Assembly: GCA_030428405.1 (NCBI GenBank)
Contig: JAUIEH010000008.1
Coordinates: forward strand, 1 to 20,390
Source of the DNA: Alphaproteobacteria bacterium
GTDB taxonomy: Bacteria; Pseudomonadota; Alphaproteobacteria; Caulobacterales; Maricaulaceae
Reading direction: 5' to 3'
DNA length: 20,390 bases
This document shows positions 14,101 through 20,390 of this stretch, one piece after another. Position 1 is the stretch's first letter. Each line of letters opens with the position of its first letter. The translations under genes and the position numbers were made by a program. The notes beneath the pieces are model-generated. The model worked only from the letters and a program-made list of their open reading frames with translations, had not been told where the DNA came from and made no database searches.

Positions 14101-14775
14101 GACGGCGAACTCGGCGAAGTGTTCATCGATATGCACAAAGAAGGCGCAGCCTTCCGCTCGCTGATGAATAATTTCGCGATCGCCATCTCCATCGGCCTGC
14201 AATATGGCGTGCCGCTCGAGGAATTCGTCGACGCATATATCTTCACGCGCTTCGATCCCTCCGGTCCGGTCTCGGGCAATGACCGCATCAAGAATGCGAC
14301 CTCCATTCTCGATTATATCTTCCGTGAACTGGCGGTGTCTTATCTCGATCGCGACGACCTCGCCCATGTCGAACCGGCAGCGCTCGACGGGCTCGGCAAA
14401 GGCGTCGCCGAGGGCCGGATGGATGACACCGACAGTGCGGCCGCGCGCTTCATCTCCAAGGGCTATAGCCGCGGACGCGCGCCTGAAAATCTCATTCAGC
14501 TCGCCGACGCCGTCGCACGTCTCAAGGACCGGCGCACGCGCGAGGGCGAGATTGAGGACGCCGAAACGGTCGAACAGGACACAGGCACCGGCGAAACCCG
14601 CAGCGTGACGTCGAGCGTATCGAATGACCGCGTGGTTGAACCCGACGCCGCCGACATGGCGCGCATGAAGGGCTATTCCGGCGATCCCTGCCCGGAATGC
14701 GGCTCGTTCACGCTCCTGCGCGCCGGCACCTGCCTGAAATGCGACACCTGCGGCACCACGACGGGGTGCTCGTAA
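11128..14775 (+). CDS. nrdJ: Adenosylcobalamin-dependent (class II) ribonucleoside-diphosphate reductase
   Basis: NrdJ reduces ribonucleotides to deoxyribonucleotides using a thiyl radical generated from coenzyme B12, without needing oxygen. The 1215-residue product is the long alphaproteobacterial form. The redox cysteine pair is Cys191 (HACFIQSV) and Cys479 (DTACNLASVNL). The radical cysteine is Cys468 in SNPCSEYMF, with Asn466 and Glu470. The 11-residue gap between Cys468 and Cys479 equals that of the Lactobacillus leichmannii enzyme (408/419). A charged Val/Glu/Lys linker (about 940-965) leads to a TSCPD domain (about 970-1100). The C-terminus is a CPEC/CLKC zinc-ribbon-like tail ending CDTCGTTTGCS, which supplies shuttle cysteines. 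ATG 11128 has a GGGGAG RBS 6 bases upstream, and MHFERRHT matches family N-termini; ATG 11041 would add 29 residues. No B12 riboswitch is seen. Confidence 0.96.
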   Translation: MHFERRHTVEGRDPYETVPFSRRSSEIRSPDGAVIFSAPDIEVPDGWSQVAVDVLAQKYFRKAGVPDEVSPVDEDGVPDWLRRSQPTQGASKGGESSAKQVFDRMAGAWTYWGWREGVFDAESDAQIFYDELRFLLASQRGAPNSPQWFNTGLHWAYGIDGPAQGHFYPDAKTGEPVASSSAYERPQPHACFIQSVRDDLINEGGIMDLWVREARLFKYGSGTGTNFSTLRGADEALSGGGASSGLLSFLKIGDRAAGAVKSGGTTRRAAKMVIVDIDHPDIENFVDWKMREENKAAALAAGSRVMKRRLDAIVRACANCDGADEDCFDPKRNAALSREIKAARRDGVPDGAIARAIAMARQGETDLALEEFNVDWDGEAYATVAGQNSNNSVRVSDAFLRAVEEDADWQLVRRTDGLAAKTIRARGLWSRIGKAAWSCADPGVQFHDTINAWNTCAADGEIRGSNPCSEYMFLDDTACNLASVNLAAYLQDDGGFDADSFAHACRLWTVVLEISVAMAQYPSADIAQRSWAYRTLGLGYANLGGLLMASAIPYDSYEARAAAGAISALMTATAYRASAEMAATLGPFPAYKRNSAHAMRVMRNHARAAYGVEDPEEYEGLDIAPRAINPPDCPFPGLAERAGDAWQALLEEAEAHGLRNAQASCIAPTGTIGLVMDCDTTGVEPDFALVKFKKLAGGGYFKIINRAVPKALRRLGYEAGQIADIEAYAVGRATLSGAPHVNHDALRAKGFTDHELGLIEDAVKDAFDIRFAFNRWTLGEGFCRDVLGQSEAAMAEPGFDLLAAMGFTNAQVEAANIYCCGAMTLEGAPHLKTEHLPIFDCATPCGRIGERALSVEAHLEMMAAVQPFVSGAISKTVNMPRTAAIEDCEETYFHAWRAGLKAVALYRDGSKLSQPLSGALYDEQAEEEDEAEERAAPRPAVEAARRVVEKVVEKVVVEPASRRRLPDRRKGYIQKAIVGGHKVYLHTGEFDDGELGEVFIDMHKEGAAFRSLMNNFAIAISIGLQYGVPLEEFVDAYIFTRFDPSGPVSGNDRIKNATSILDYIFRELAVSYLDRDDLAHVEPAALDGLGKGVAEGRMDDTDSAAARFISKGYSRGRAPENLIQLADAVARLKDRRTREGEIEDAETVEQDTGTGETRSVTSSVSNDRVVEPDAADMARMKGYSGDPCPECGSFTLLRAGTCLKCDTCGTTTGCS

Positions 14776-14960
14776 GCCGCGCGCGCAGCGCTGCGTCGTT
14801 AATCTTGGAACCGATCAGCGCCTGGGTTGGTTAATCGCCCAAGAGCTGGTCGGGTCTTAACCACCCGCATCAAGCAAACGCCGCAGGCTCGCCCTTATTC
14901 GGCCCGGCGCTTGCTGCAGCTCTACTGACACTGCGCGCTGCAGCGGGAGCCCGTCGCGAT
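14776..14960 (+). promoter_or_regulatory. Intergenic region with inverted repeat upstream of pentapeptide gene 1
   Basis: It begins with a perfect 12-base palindrome, CGCAGCGCTGCG, at 14784-14795. A long imperfect inverted repeat follows: GGGTTGGTTAA at 14824-14834 against TTAACCACCC at 14857-14866, with an inner CCC/GGG match. GTTAA also occurs at 14798-14802. The TTAACC half-sites resemble CtrA half-boxes, but their spacing does not fit TTAA-N7-TTAA. Two copies of GCTGCAGC at 14913-14920 and 14937-14944 can pair just ahead of ATG 14961. No T-tract follows, so this is not a typical terminator. Confidence 0.4.
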
Positions 14961-15473
14961 ATGAAACGCCTTTTCGCCGTCACCACCCTGTCCGTCATCA
15001 TCAGTTTTGTCGGCGCGATCGCGACGACCCACGCCGCACTCGGCCAGGACGCCGGCGAAATCGCGCGCGCGGCCGGCGGCGCGGATTGCCCGAGCTGCAA
15101 TCTCTTCCAGGCCGATTTCTCGTATCATGACCTTGAAGGCCGCAATTTCGCCGGCGCGCGTTTGCGCCAGGCCGATCTCAGCCTGTCGACGATGAACCGC
15201 TCAAATTTCGAGGGCGCAGACCTCTCCGTCGCCAACGCCTTTGGCGGCCGCTTCACGCACGCCAATTTCACCGGCGCCGATCTGACCAATGCAGCCTTTA
15301 TCGGCGCATATCTGGGCTATGCCGATTTCGCCAACGCCACGCTATCGGGCGCGAGCTTTGCAGGCGCAGAACTCAATGACGCCCAGCATTTGACGCAGGC
15401 TCAGCTCAACACCGCGTGCGGCGATGAGCGCACTTTGCTGCCCGCCGGCCTGACCATTCCGGATTGCGGATAA
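14961..15473 (+). CDS. Exported pentapeptide-repeat protein 1
   Basis: This 170-residue protein has an N-terminal signal peptide (MKRLFAVTTLSVIISFVGAI, then ATTHAALGQ). About 18 pentapeptide repeats of the A(D/N)LxG type span residues 49-140, for example NFTGADLTNAAFIGAYL. Such repeats fold as a right-handed quadrilateral beta-helix. The repeat block is flanked by a CPSC pair (Cys43/Cys46) and a C-terminal cap ACGDERTLLPAGLTIPDC, with Cys153 and Cys169. These could form disulfides in the periplasm. The RBS (GGGAG about 11 bases before the ATG) is mediocre. Function is unknown; pentapeptide proteins include DNA mimics and secreted scaffolds, and export argues against a gyrase-protecting role. 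A longer paralogue follows after 74 bases. Confidence 0.85.
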   Translation: MKRLFAVTTLSVIISFVGAIATTHAALGQDAGEIARAAGGADCPSCNLFQADFSYHDLEGRNFAGARLRQADLSLSTMNRSNFEGADLSVANAFGGRFTHANFTGADLTNAAFIGAYLGYADFANATLSGASFAGAELNDAQHLTQAQLNTACGDERTLLPAGLTIPDCG

Positions 15474-15547
15474 GTTTCGGCTACCTGAACAAGGCCTTAC
15501 CGCGATTTAAGTCGCCGCGCGCCCCGCACCGCGCTACATCTCAGGGC

Positions 15548-16984
15548 ATGAGACACGCCTCCCTGAACCGCTCCCTCCGCCGCTTTCTTCTCGGCGCCGC
15601 CGCCATCAGCGTGCTGGCCGCCGGCGCCGCCATCGCCGGCGACGTGCATCAGCGCGTCGGCTTCGGCGGGGTTTGCGAAGATTGCGACTTCTCCAACCAG
15701 TCGCTGCAAGGCGCGCCGTTCTCCGGCGTGTTCCCGCGCGCAGACTTCTCCGGCGCCGAACTCAATGACGCCAGCCTTCAGGGCAATTTCGCCGAAGCCG
15801 ACTTCTCCGGCGCGGACCTGACCGGCGCGATGCTCGCAGGCGCCAATTTCGCCGAAGCCGAATTTTCGGGCGCCGATCTGACGAACGCGCATATGTCGGG
15901 CTCGAATTTCTCCGACGCTGAATTCTCAGGCGCGCATATGCACGGCGTGCGCGCCGATGGCGTGAACTTCGCCGACGCCGATCTCACCGGGGCCGATCTT
16001 ACAGCGGCGCAAATGAACGGCGCGAATTTCTCGGACGCAGACCTTTCCAACGTGACGCTGGAAAGCGCGCGGTTGAACGGTGCGAATATGGTCGATGTGT
16101 CGCTTGAGCGCGTGAATGCGCGATCGGCGCGCTTTGATGGCGCCAATTTCGTCGATGCGGAGTTTGAGGGCGGCGATTATTCCGGCGCCTCTTTCGCTGG
16201 CGCCAATCTGCGCGAGTGCGAGTTCGAAGACGTCGACCTCGCCGGCGCGCGTTTCCATGACGCCGATCTCAGCGGCGTGGAGATGACGAATGTGCGCGGC
16301 TTGACCGCCAGCAGCCTGCGCGACGCCTGCGGCGATGAGGATACGTCTCTGCCTGACGGCCTGAGCGTGCCTGCCTGCCGCGATGTCCGTGACGACCGCC
16401 GCCGCGGCGGGCGCTGGGACCGCCATCGCAACCGTCACTCTGACGGCGGCTGGTCATTCTCTTTTGACTTCGACTCCGACACGGACGCCGAGCAAGTCTT
16501 CGAGGCCCATGTCGCGATGGACGAAGTTCGCGACGCTCTGCGCGAAGCCTTCGAGGCGGCGCATTTTGACCTGAACGTGCATGTGCGCGCAGAGATCGAG
16601 GCCGCCCGACGCGCCGTCTCTGAAGGCAATGTATCGTGCTCAAATGTCGAGATGGAGCGCGAAGCGATTGAGGGCGCGCTTGAGTCCATAGACCGCGCCG
16701 CGGAAATCACGCCCTACGACATCATCCAGTCGGCTTTGGAAGAAGTTCGTGACGCGCTTGCGGACGCTTCGGATGAAATCGCGGATGCGTGCGATGCGCG
16801 CATCGAGGCGGCTGAAGCGCGGGTGGATGCGGCTGAAGCCGCAGCCGAGGCCACAGCGGCCGCGGAAGAAGCCCGGCGCGAGTTCGAAGAGCGCTTCGAA
16901 TATGAAATGGACCGCCACGAAAACGGGCCCGAACACGACGAAGATCACCACTTCGACGACGGCGAACACTCGGTAAAGCCGTAG
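15548..16984 (+). CDS. Exported pentapeptide-repeat protein 2 with C-terminal helical, His/Asp-rich extension
   Basis: This 478-residue paralogue of the preceding gene has a signal peptide at residues 1-30 (RRFLLGAAAISVLAAGAAIA, then GD). A CEDC pair sits at 43-46, in the same position as in protein 1, and is followed by about 40 pentapeptide repeats (about 48-250; SGADLT, NGANFS and similar). The cap ACGDEDTSLPDGLSVPAC has Cys261 and Cys277. Beyond it comes an Arg/Asp/His-rich stretch (278-299). A predicted helical or coiled-coil region (about 315-455) contains two related segments, DEVRDALREA and EEVRDALADA. The tail is His/Asp/Glu-rich (PEHDEDHHFDDGEH), possibly binding metal. ATG 15548 is chosen for the signal peptide; its nearby AGGG is unusually close. 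The in-frame TTG at 15464 is unlikely. Function is unknown. Confidence 0.82.
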   Translation: MRHASLNRSLRRFLLGAAAISVLAAGAAIAGDVHQRVGFGGVCEDCDFSNQSLQGAPFSGVFPRADFSGAELNDASLQGNFAEADFSGADLTGAMLAGANFAEAEFSGADLTNAHMSGSNFSDAEFSGAHMHGVRADGVNFADADLTGADLTAAQMNGANFSDADLSNVTLESARLNGANMVDVSLERVNARSARFDGANFVDAEFEGGDYSGASFAGANLRECEFEDVDLAGARFHDADLSGVEMTNVRGLTASSLRDACGDEDTSLPDGLSVPACRDVRDDRRRGGRWDRHRNRHSDGGWSFSFDFDSDTDAEQVFEAHVAMDEVRDALREAFEAAHFDLNVHVRAEIEAARRAVSEGNVSCSNVEMEREAIEGALESIDRAAEITPYDIIQSALEEVRDALADASDEIADACDARIEAAEARVDAAEAAAEATAAAEEARREFEERFEYEMDRHENGPEHDEDHHFDDGEHSVKP

Positions 16985-17034
16985 ACTGAGGTCAAGCTTC
17001 CCCAGCTCTTCATTCAATTTGCTGGCGAGAACGC

Positions 17035-17062
17035 TTGCGTGACGCGCGAACGTAAATAATCT
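17035..17062 (+). promoter_or_regulatory. Candidate promoter for a small RNA
   Basis: TTGCGT at 17035-17040 and TAATCT at 17057-17062 are 16 bases apart, in a locally AT-rich patch (GTAAATAAT). Initiation would fall near 17069, just ahead of the first hairpin. Both hexamers are weak matches, so this is tentative. Confidence 0.35.
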
Positions 17063-17068
17063 GTCACA

Positions 17069-17151
17069 CTGCGGCGGACGGGCTCATGCCTATCCGCCAA
17101 TTAGGAGCTGGGCGCACGCCCCCATCTGCGCCCGGCTCCTTTTCTCTCTTT
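17069..17151 (+). ncRNA. Candidate small RNA of about 80 nt, two hairpins ending in a terminator
   Basis: Hairpin 1 pairs GGCGGA (17073-17078) with TCCGCC (17093-17098) and GGGC (17080-17083) with GCCT (17088-17091), around a TCAT loop with one C-A mismatch. A five-base AATTA linker separates it from hairpin 2, an intrinsic terminator. A promoter-like sequence lies just upstream. The loop of hairpin 2 is C-rich (CGCCCCCATC), which could pair with G-rich ribosome binding sites. It lies between convergent genes (pentapeptide 2 stop at 16984, aspS stop at 17185) with no ORF of note. It could instead be only the 3' end of the pentapeptide mRNA. No known RNA family is recognised. Confidence 0.45.
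17104..17151 (+). terminator. Strong Rho-independent terminator
   Basis: A 13-pair stem runs from 17104-17116 (GGAGCTGGGCGCA) to 17127-17139 (TGCGCCCGGCTCC), with a single T-G wobble and a ten-base loop. It is followed by TTTTCTCTCTTT at 17140-17151. The T-tract is only on the + strand, so it ends transcripts coming from the pentapeptide genes or from the small RNA candidate, not aspS. Confidence 0.85.
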
Positions 17152-17184
17152 CAGCTGCAAGTATTCAGCACCTGTCGTCGGCAT

Positions 17185-19011
17185 TCAGCCGTCGGCGGTT
17201 TCTTTGTTCACTGCGGGTTTTGGCGCTTCAGCGAGACGAATATTCAGCTCGCGCAATTGCGCCGCGCTGACATCGGACGGCGCCTGCATCATCAGGTCTT
17301 CCGCCTGCTGGTTCATCGGGAACATCGTGACTTCACGAATATTCTCGACGCCGGCGAGCAGCATGACGATGCGGTCCACGCCCGGCGCCAAGCCGCCGTG
17401 GGGCGGCGCCCCATAGCGGAAAGCGTTCAACATGCCGCCGAATTTGGCTTCGACCACTTCGGGGCCATAGCCCGCGATTTCAAACGCCTTGAGCATGATT
17501 TCAGGGCGATGGTTCCGGATCGCGCCGGAGGACAGCTCCACGCCGTTGCAGACGATGTCATATTGGTAAGCGAGTATGTCGAGCGGGTCCTTGCTCTCCA
17601 ACGCCTCCAGCCCGCCTTGCGGCATCGAGAACGGGTTATGCGAGAAGTCGACTTTGTTTTCGTCCTCATTCCACTCGAACATCGGATAATCGACGATCCA
17701 GCAGAATTTGAAGACGCCCTCCTCGATGAGGCCGAGCTCTTCGCCGATCTTGTTGCGCGCAGCGCCGGCCAGCTTGGCGGCGTCGTTGGGCGCGCCTGCG
17801 GCGAAGAAGAACGCATCGCCCGCGCCGACGCCGGCATGAGCCGCCATGCGCGCCAGCACGTCATCAGGGATGAATTTCGCGATCGGGCCTTTGCCGGACA
17901 GACCGTTCTCGCCTTCTTCGAGAATGATGTAGCCAAGGCCCGGCGCCTGCATCTCCTTCTTCGCCCAGCCGTCGATCTTGTCGAAGAAGGAGCGCGGCTG
18001 GCTGGCCGAACCAGGCGCCGGAATTGCGCGCACGACCCCGCCTTTGGCGATGACGCCCTGAAAGGCTTTGAACGTGACGCCGTCTTCCTGGAAGAATGAG
18101 CTGACGTCGGACAATTCCAGCGGAATGCGCAAATCAGGCTTGTCCGAGCCGTATTTCATCATCGCTTCGGCATACGGAATGCGCGGGAACGGCGTCGGCG
18201 TGACGGCGCGGCCGTCAGCGAATTCCACGAAGAGGTCGTGCATCACCGGCTCTATGGCGGCGAAGACGTCTTCCTGCGTGACAAAGCTCATCTCCACGTC
18301 GAGCTGATAGAACTCGCCGGGACTGCGGTCGGCGCGCGCATCCTCGTCGCGAAAACATGGCGCGATCTGAAAATAGCGGTCAAAGCCCGCCACCATGATC
18401 AGCTGCTTGAATTGCTGAGGCGCCTGCGGCAGCGCGTAGAATTTGCCGGGATGAAGCCGCGCGGGCACGAGGAAGTCACGCGCGCCTTCCGGGCTCGACG
18501 CGGTCAGGATCGGCGTTTGAAACTCCGTGAAGCCCTGATCGGTCATGCGCCGCCGGATCGAGGAGATGACCGCCGAGCGTAGTGCGATATTGCGGTGAAG
18601 CGTTTCGCGGCGCAGATCGAGAAAGCGGTATTTGAGGCGCACGTCCTCAGGATATGGCGGCTCGCCGAACACCGGCACCGGCAACTCTTCGGCTTCGGAG
18701 TGGATTTCGAGCTCTTTGACGCCGATCTCGATCTCGCCGGTTGCGAGATTTGGGTTCACGGCTTCTTTGTCGCGCGCAATCACCTCGCCAGTCACGGTGA
18801 TGACGCTTTCACTGCGCAGACGCTTGAGGCGCTCGAAGACAGGCGAGTCCGGATCCAGAACGCACTGGGTCACGCCGTAATGGTCGCGCAGGTCGACGAA
18901 CAAAGCGCCGGCATGCTCGCGTTTGCGGTGGATCCAGCCGGCGAGTCTGACGCTCGCGCCGACATCGGCGGCGCGCAGCGCGCCGCAATTATGCGTGCGA
19001 TAAGGGTGCAT
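17185..19011 (-). CDS. aspS: Aspartyl-tRNA synthetase (bacterial type)
   Basis: AspS charges tRNA-Asp (in many alphaproteobacteria also tRNA-Asn, for GatCAB amidation). The 608 residues comprise an N-terminal OB-fold anticodon-binding domain (HPYRTHNCGALR, then GWIHRKREHAGALFVDLRD) and a class II catalytic core. The core has motif 1 around VISSIRRRMTDQGFTEFQTP, the flipping-loop signature LPQAPQQFKQL, and motif 2, PCFRDEDARADR. The bacterial GAD insertion lies in the middle, and motif 3 is GLAPGVDRIVMLL. ATG 19011 starts MHPYRTH, as in homologues; the RBS is weak (GGA), and the ten-residue upstream extension is unsupported. It follows the membrane protein gene by 95 bases on the same strand. 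No T-box or other leader element was seen. Confidence 0.97.
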   Translation of the reverse strand: MHPYRTHNCGALRAADVGASVRLAGWIHRKREHAGALFVDLRDHYGVTQCVLDPDSPVFERLKRLRSESVITVTGEVIARDKEAVNPNLATGEIEIGVKELEIHSEAEELPVPVFGEPPYPEDVRLKYRFLDLRRETLHRNIALRSAVISSIRRRMTDQGFTEFQTPILTASSPEGARDFLVPARLHPGKFYALPQAPQQFKQLIMVAGFDRYFQIAPCFRDEDARADRSPGEFYQLDVEMSFVTQEDVFAAIEPVMHDLFVEFADGRAVTPTPFPRIPYAEAMMKYGSDKPDLRIPLELSDVSSFFQEDGVTFKAFQGVIAKGGVVRAIPAPGSASQPRSFFDKIDGWAKKEMQAPGLGYIILEEGENGLSGKGPIAKFIPDDVLARMAAHAGVGAGDAFFFAAGAPNDAAKLAGAARNKIGEELGLIEEGVFKFCWIVDYPMFEWNEDENKVDFSHNPFSMPQGGLEALESKDPLDILAYQYDIVCNGVELSSGAIRNHRPEIMLKAFEIAGYGPEVVEAKFGGMLNAFRYGAPPHGGLAPGVDRIVMLLAGVENIREVTMFPMNQQAEDLMMQAPSDVSAAQLRELNIRLAEAPKPAVNKETADG

Positions 19012-19106
19012 GAGTAATTCCGAACCAGCGTTCTTGCGCAAGGCCGGGAAAGGGCCGTCAAACGGGCCTCATGTCAAGGAGCGCGCCGGCTCAGGGCGGG
19101 ACCCGC

Positions 19107-19595
19107 TCAGGCGTATAACAGCGTCTCGCCGTAAATCCCGCCGATCGCCGCCAATGCTCCGTTTCCAGCCAGCAAGACGCTCAACAGGATGAAGCGGTCC
19201 GGAGAACGCGCGCGCGCAGGCGCGTAAGGCGTGGTCAGCCGAATGATAAGACGCGTCAACGCCATCAACAGCGCGGCCAGCATCACGGCTGCGCCATTGG
19301 CCAGCAGCAAGAGCCCGACATAGCGCACGCTCGCCGCCAGCGGGATCGACGCAAGCATATCGTCCGCATCGCTCAGCGTGTCGCTGGCGAGATAAGCGGC
19401 GTAGACGCGAAAGCCCGGCCCGCCAATGGCGCCGATCATGACGACCGCCCAGAACGTCGCCATGGTCCAGGCCCAGAACCGGCTGCGCCGGCGCGTGGAG
19501 CCGTCCGGCGCCTCGCCGGAGACGGAATAAATCCAGAGACCGGAGCCCAGGCAGCCGAACACTGCGGCGATGGCGAGCAATATGTCCTGGCTCAT
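19107..19595 (-). CDS. Small polytopic membrane protein of unknown function
   Basis: This 162-residue protein has four predicted membrane segments at about 4-24, 40-60, 85-118 (long, may be two helices) and 134-155. A basic loop, STRRRSRFW (33-41), probably faces the cytoplasm. An acidic loop, SDTLSDADDML (71-81), probably faces the periplasm. I do not recognise the family; no catalytic motif is visible. ATG 19595 has AAGG upstream on the minus strand at a somewhat long spacing; an in-frame ATG at 19634 is less likely. It lies upstream of aspS on the same strand and is divergent from rnd across 95 bases. Confidence 0.7.
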   Translation of the reverse strand: MSQDILLAIAAVFGCLGSGLWIYSVSGEAPDGSTRRRSRFWAWTMATFWAVVMIGAIGGPGFRVYAAYLASDTLSDADDMLASIPLAASVRYVGLLLLANGAAVMLAALLMALTRLIIRLTTPYAPARARSPDRFILLSVLLAGNGALAAIGGIYGETLLYA

Positions 19596-19690
19596 CAGGT
19601 CAGCCTTGCGCGTGGTTTTCGTCTCACAACGCAAGTCCGGCGCCGAAGGCGGCTAGGAGCTGCGTGCGGCGCGCGCTAAAGGAGCCGGTG

Positions 19691-20390
19691 ATGAATGTGA
19701 TCAAGACCAATGACGCGCTCGCCGAGGCGTGCGCGCGGCTGCGCCGCCACGATTTCGTGGCCGTCGACACCGAGTTCATGCGCGAAAGCACTTACTGGCC
19801 CGTGCTCTGCCTCATCCAGGCGGCGGCTGGCGAGGATGAGTTCATCATCGACCCCATGGCGGACGGGCTAGCGCTCGACCCGTTCCTGGCGCTGATGAAC
19901 GATGAAAACGTCCTCAAAGTGTTTCACGCCGCCAGGCAGGACGCTGAGATTTTCCATCATCTCGCCGGCGCGCCCCCGGCGCCCGTGTTCGACTCACAGG
20001 TCGCCGCCGCAGCCGTCGGACTGGGCGACTCCATCGCCTATGACAATCTCGTCCAGGCGCTGTTGAACCAGCGCGTGGACAAATCCTCGCGTTTCACGGA
20101 TTGGGCGCGGCGGCCTTTGTCGGACAAGCAGCTTGCTTACGCGCTGAGCGATGTCACCCATTTGCGCGACCTCTACCCCCAACTCAGCTCGCGGCTGGAA
20201 CAGGCCGGCCGTCAGAGCTGGATCGCGGAAGAGATGAAGACGCTCACCGACCCCGCGACCTATGAAATGCAGCCCGAAGACGCCTGGAAGCGGTTGAAGC
20301 TGCGCAAGACGACGACGTCCTATCTGGCCGTGTTGAAGTCGGCCGCGGCCTGGCGCGAACGCGAAGCTCAGTCGCGCAATTCTCCGCGCG
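19691..20390 (+). CDS. rnd: Ribonuclease D (partial, 3' end outside window)
   Basis: RNase D is a 3'-5' exoribonuclease that trims tRNA precursors. The first 233 residues are present and the frame is open to the window edge. The DEDDy exonuclease domain shows Asp26 and Glu28 (VAVDTEFMRESTYWP), Asp84 (FHAARQDAEIF), and Tyr150/Asp154 (LAYALSDVTHL). The last residues (from about 190, DPATYEMQPEDAWKRLK) lead into the expected first HRDC domain, which is cut off. ATG 19691 has AAAGGAG 6 bases upstream. rnd next to aspS is common in alphaproteobacteria. Confidence 0.94.
   Translation, partial: MNVIKTNDALAEACARLRRHDFVAVDTEFMRESTYWPVLCLIQAAAGEDEFIIDPMADGLALDPFLALMNDENVLKVFHAARQDAEIFHHLAGAPPAPVFDSQVAAAAVGLGDSIAYDNLVQALLNQRVDKSSRFTDWARRPLSDKQLAYALSDVTHLRDLYPQLSSRLEQAGRQSWIAEEMKTLTDPATYEMQPEDAWKRLKLRKTTTSYLAVLKSAAAWREREAQSRNSPR

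Noticed and set aside
15700..16260. Repeated GGCGCCAATTTC-like DNA units that might suggest a CRISPR or tandem-repeat array
   Set aside because: The period follows the 15-base pentapeptide codon unit, and variation preserves the protein repeat, so it is coding repetition with no spacers.
17086..18099. Plus-strand open frame of 337 residues opposite the end of aspS
   Set aside because: It is antisense to conserved aspS sequence, and its start lies inside the hairpin/terminator structure. No recognisable domain.
1..20390. Insertion sequences, prophage genes, integrase sites, tRNA or rRNA genes
   Set aside because: No transposase, integrase, terminal repeats, CRISPR array or structural RNA gene was seen. 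The window is continuous core housekeeping sequence with uniform composition.

Overview
The window is a GC-rich, densely coding stretch of a bacterial core chromosome. I see no phage, transposon, CRISPR or tRNA/rRNA gene in it. Gene content and order point to an alphaproteobacterium, probably near Caulobacterales/Maricaulales (Hyphomonadaceae-like). The clues are an NDUFA12-type complex I accessory subunit, an NDUFA12-mlaD-DUF2155 run facing aat, aroQ-accB-accC, a B12-dependent ribonucleotide reductase of about 1200 residues with a TSCPD domain, and a GTTC-N7-GTTC LexA-type box. The lineage is inferred from gene families and order; no phylogeny was run.

Layout. Positions 1-2931 (+): the low-complexity tail of a large protein (probably RNase E), a clear terminator, a secreted M48 zinc metalloprotease with TPR-like repeats (BepA-like), and a secreted DsbA/Com1-type thiol oxidoreductase. 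Positions 2948-4258 (-): a thiamine operon thiS - DUF1272 - thiG, convergent with the dsbA-like gene. Positions 4371-7398 (+): aroQ, accB, accC and aat; accB overlaps the aroQ stop codon and accC overlaps the 5' part of the aat frame. Positions 7428-9847 (-): a methyltransferase, an NDUFA12-like subunit, mlaD and a secreted DUF2155 protein, the last three tightly coupled. Positions 10033-10881 (+): an unrecognised polytopic membrane protein, divergent from the methyltransferase. Positions 11128-14775 (+): the class II ribonucleotide reductase nrdJ, with a LexA-like box about 160 bases upstream. Positions 14961-16984 (+): two tandem exported pentapeptide-repeat proteins with matching cysteine caps. 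Positions 17070-17151 (+): two strong hairpins ending in a T-tract, read as a terminator and possibly a small RNA. Positions 17185-19595 (-): aspS and a four-helix membrane protein. Positions 19691 to the end (+): rnd, truncated by the window edge.

Most genes are housekeeping: envelope quality control, thiamine, chorismate and fatty acid synthesis, N-end-rule tagging, complex I, dNTP supply, tRNA charging and RNA processing. The points most worth a second look are the possible small RNA at 17070-17151, the LexA-like box upstream of nrdJ, the apparent ATA start of aat behind a perfect Shine-Dalgarno sequence, the cysteine-rich DUF1272 gene inside a thiamine operon, and the paired pentapeptide proteins with conserved cysteine caps.
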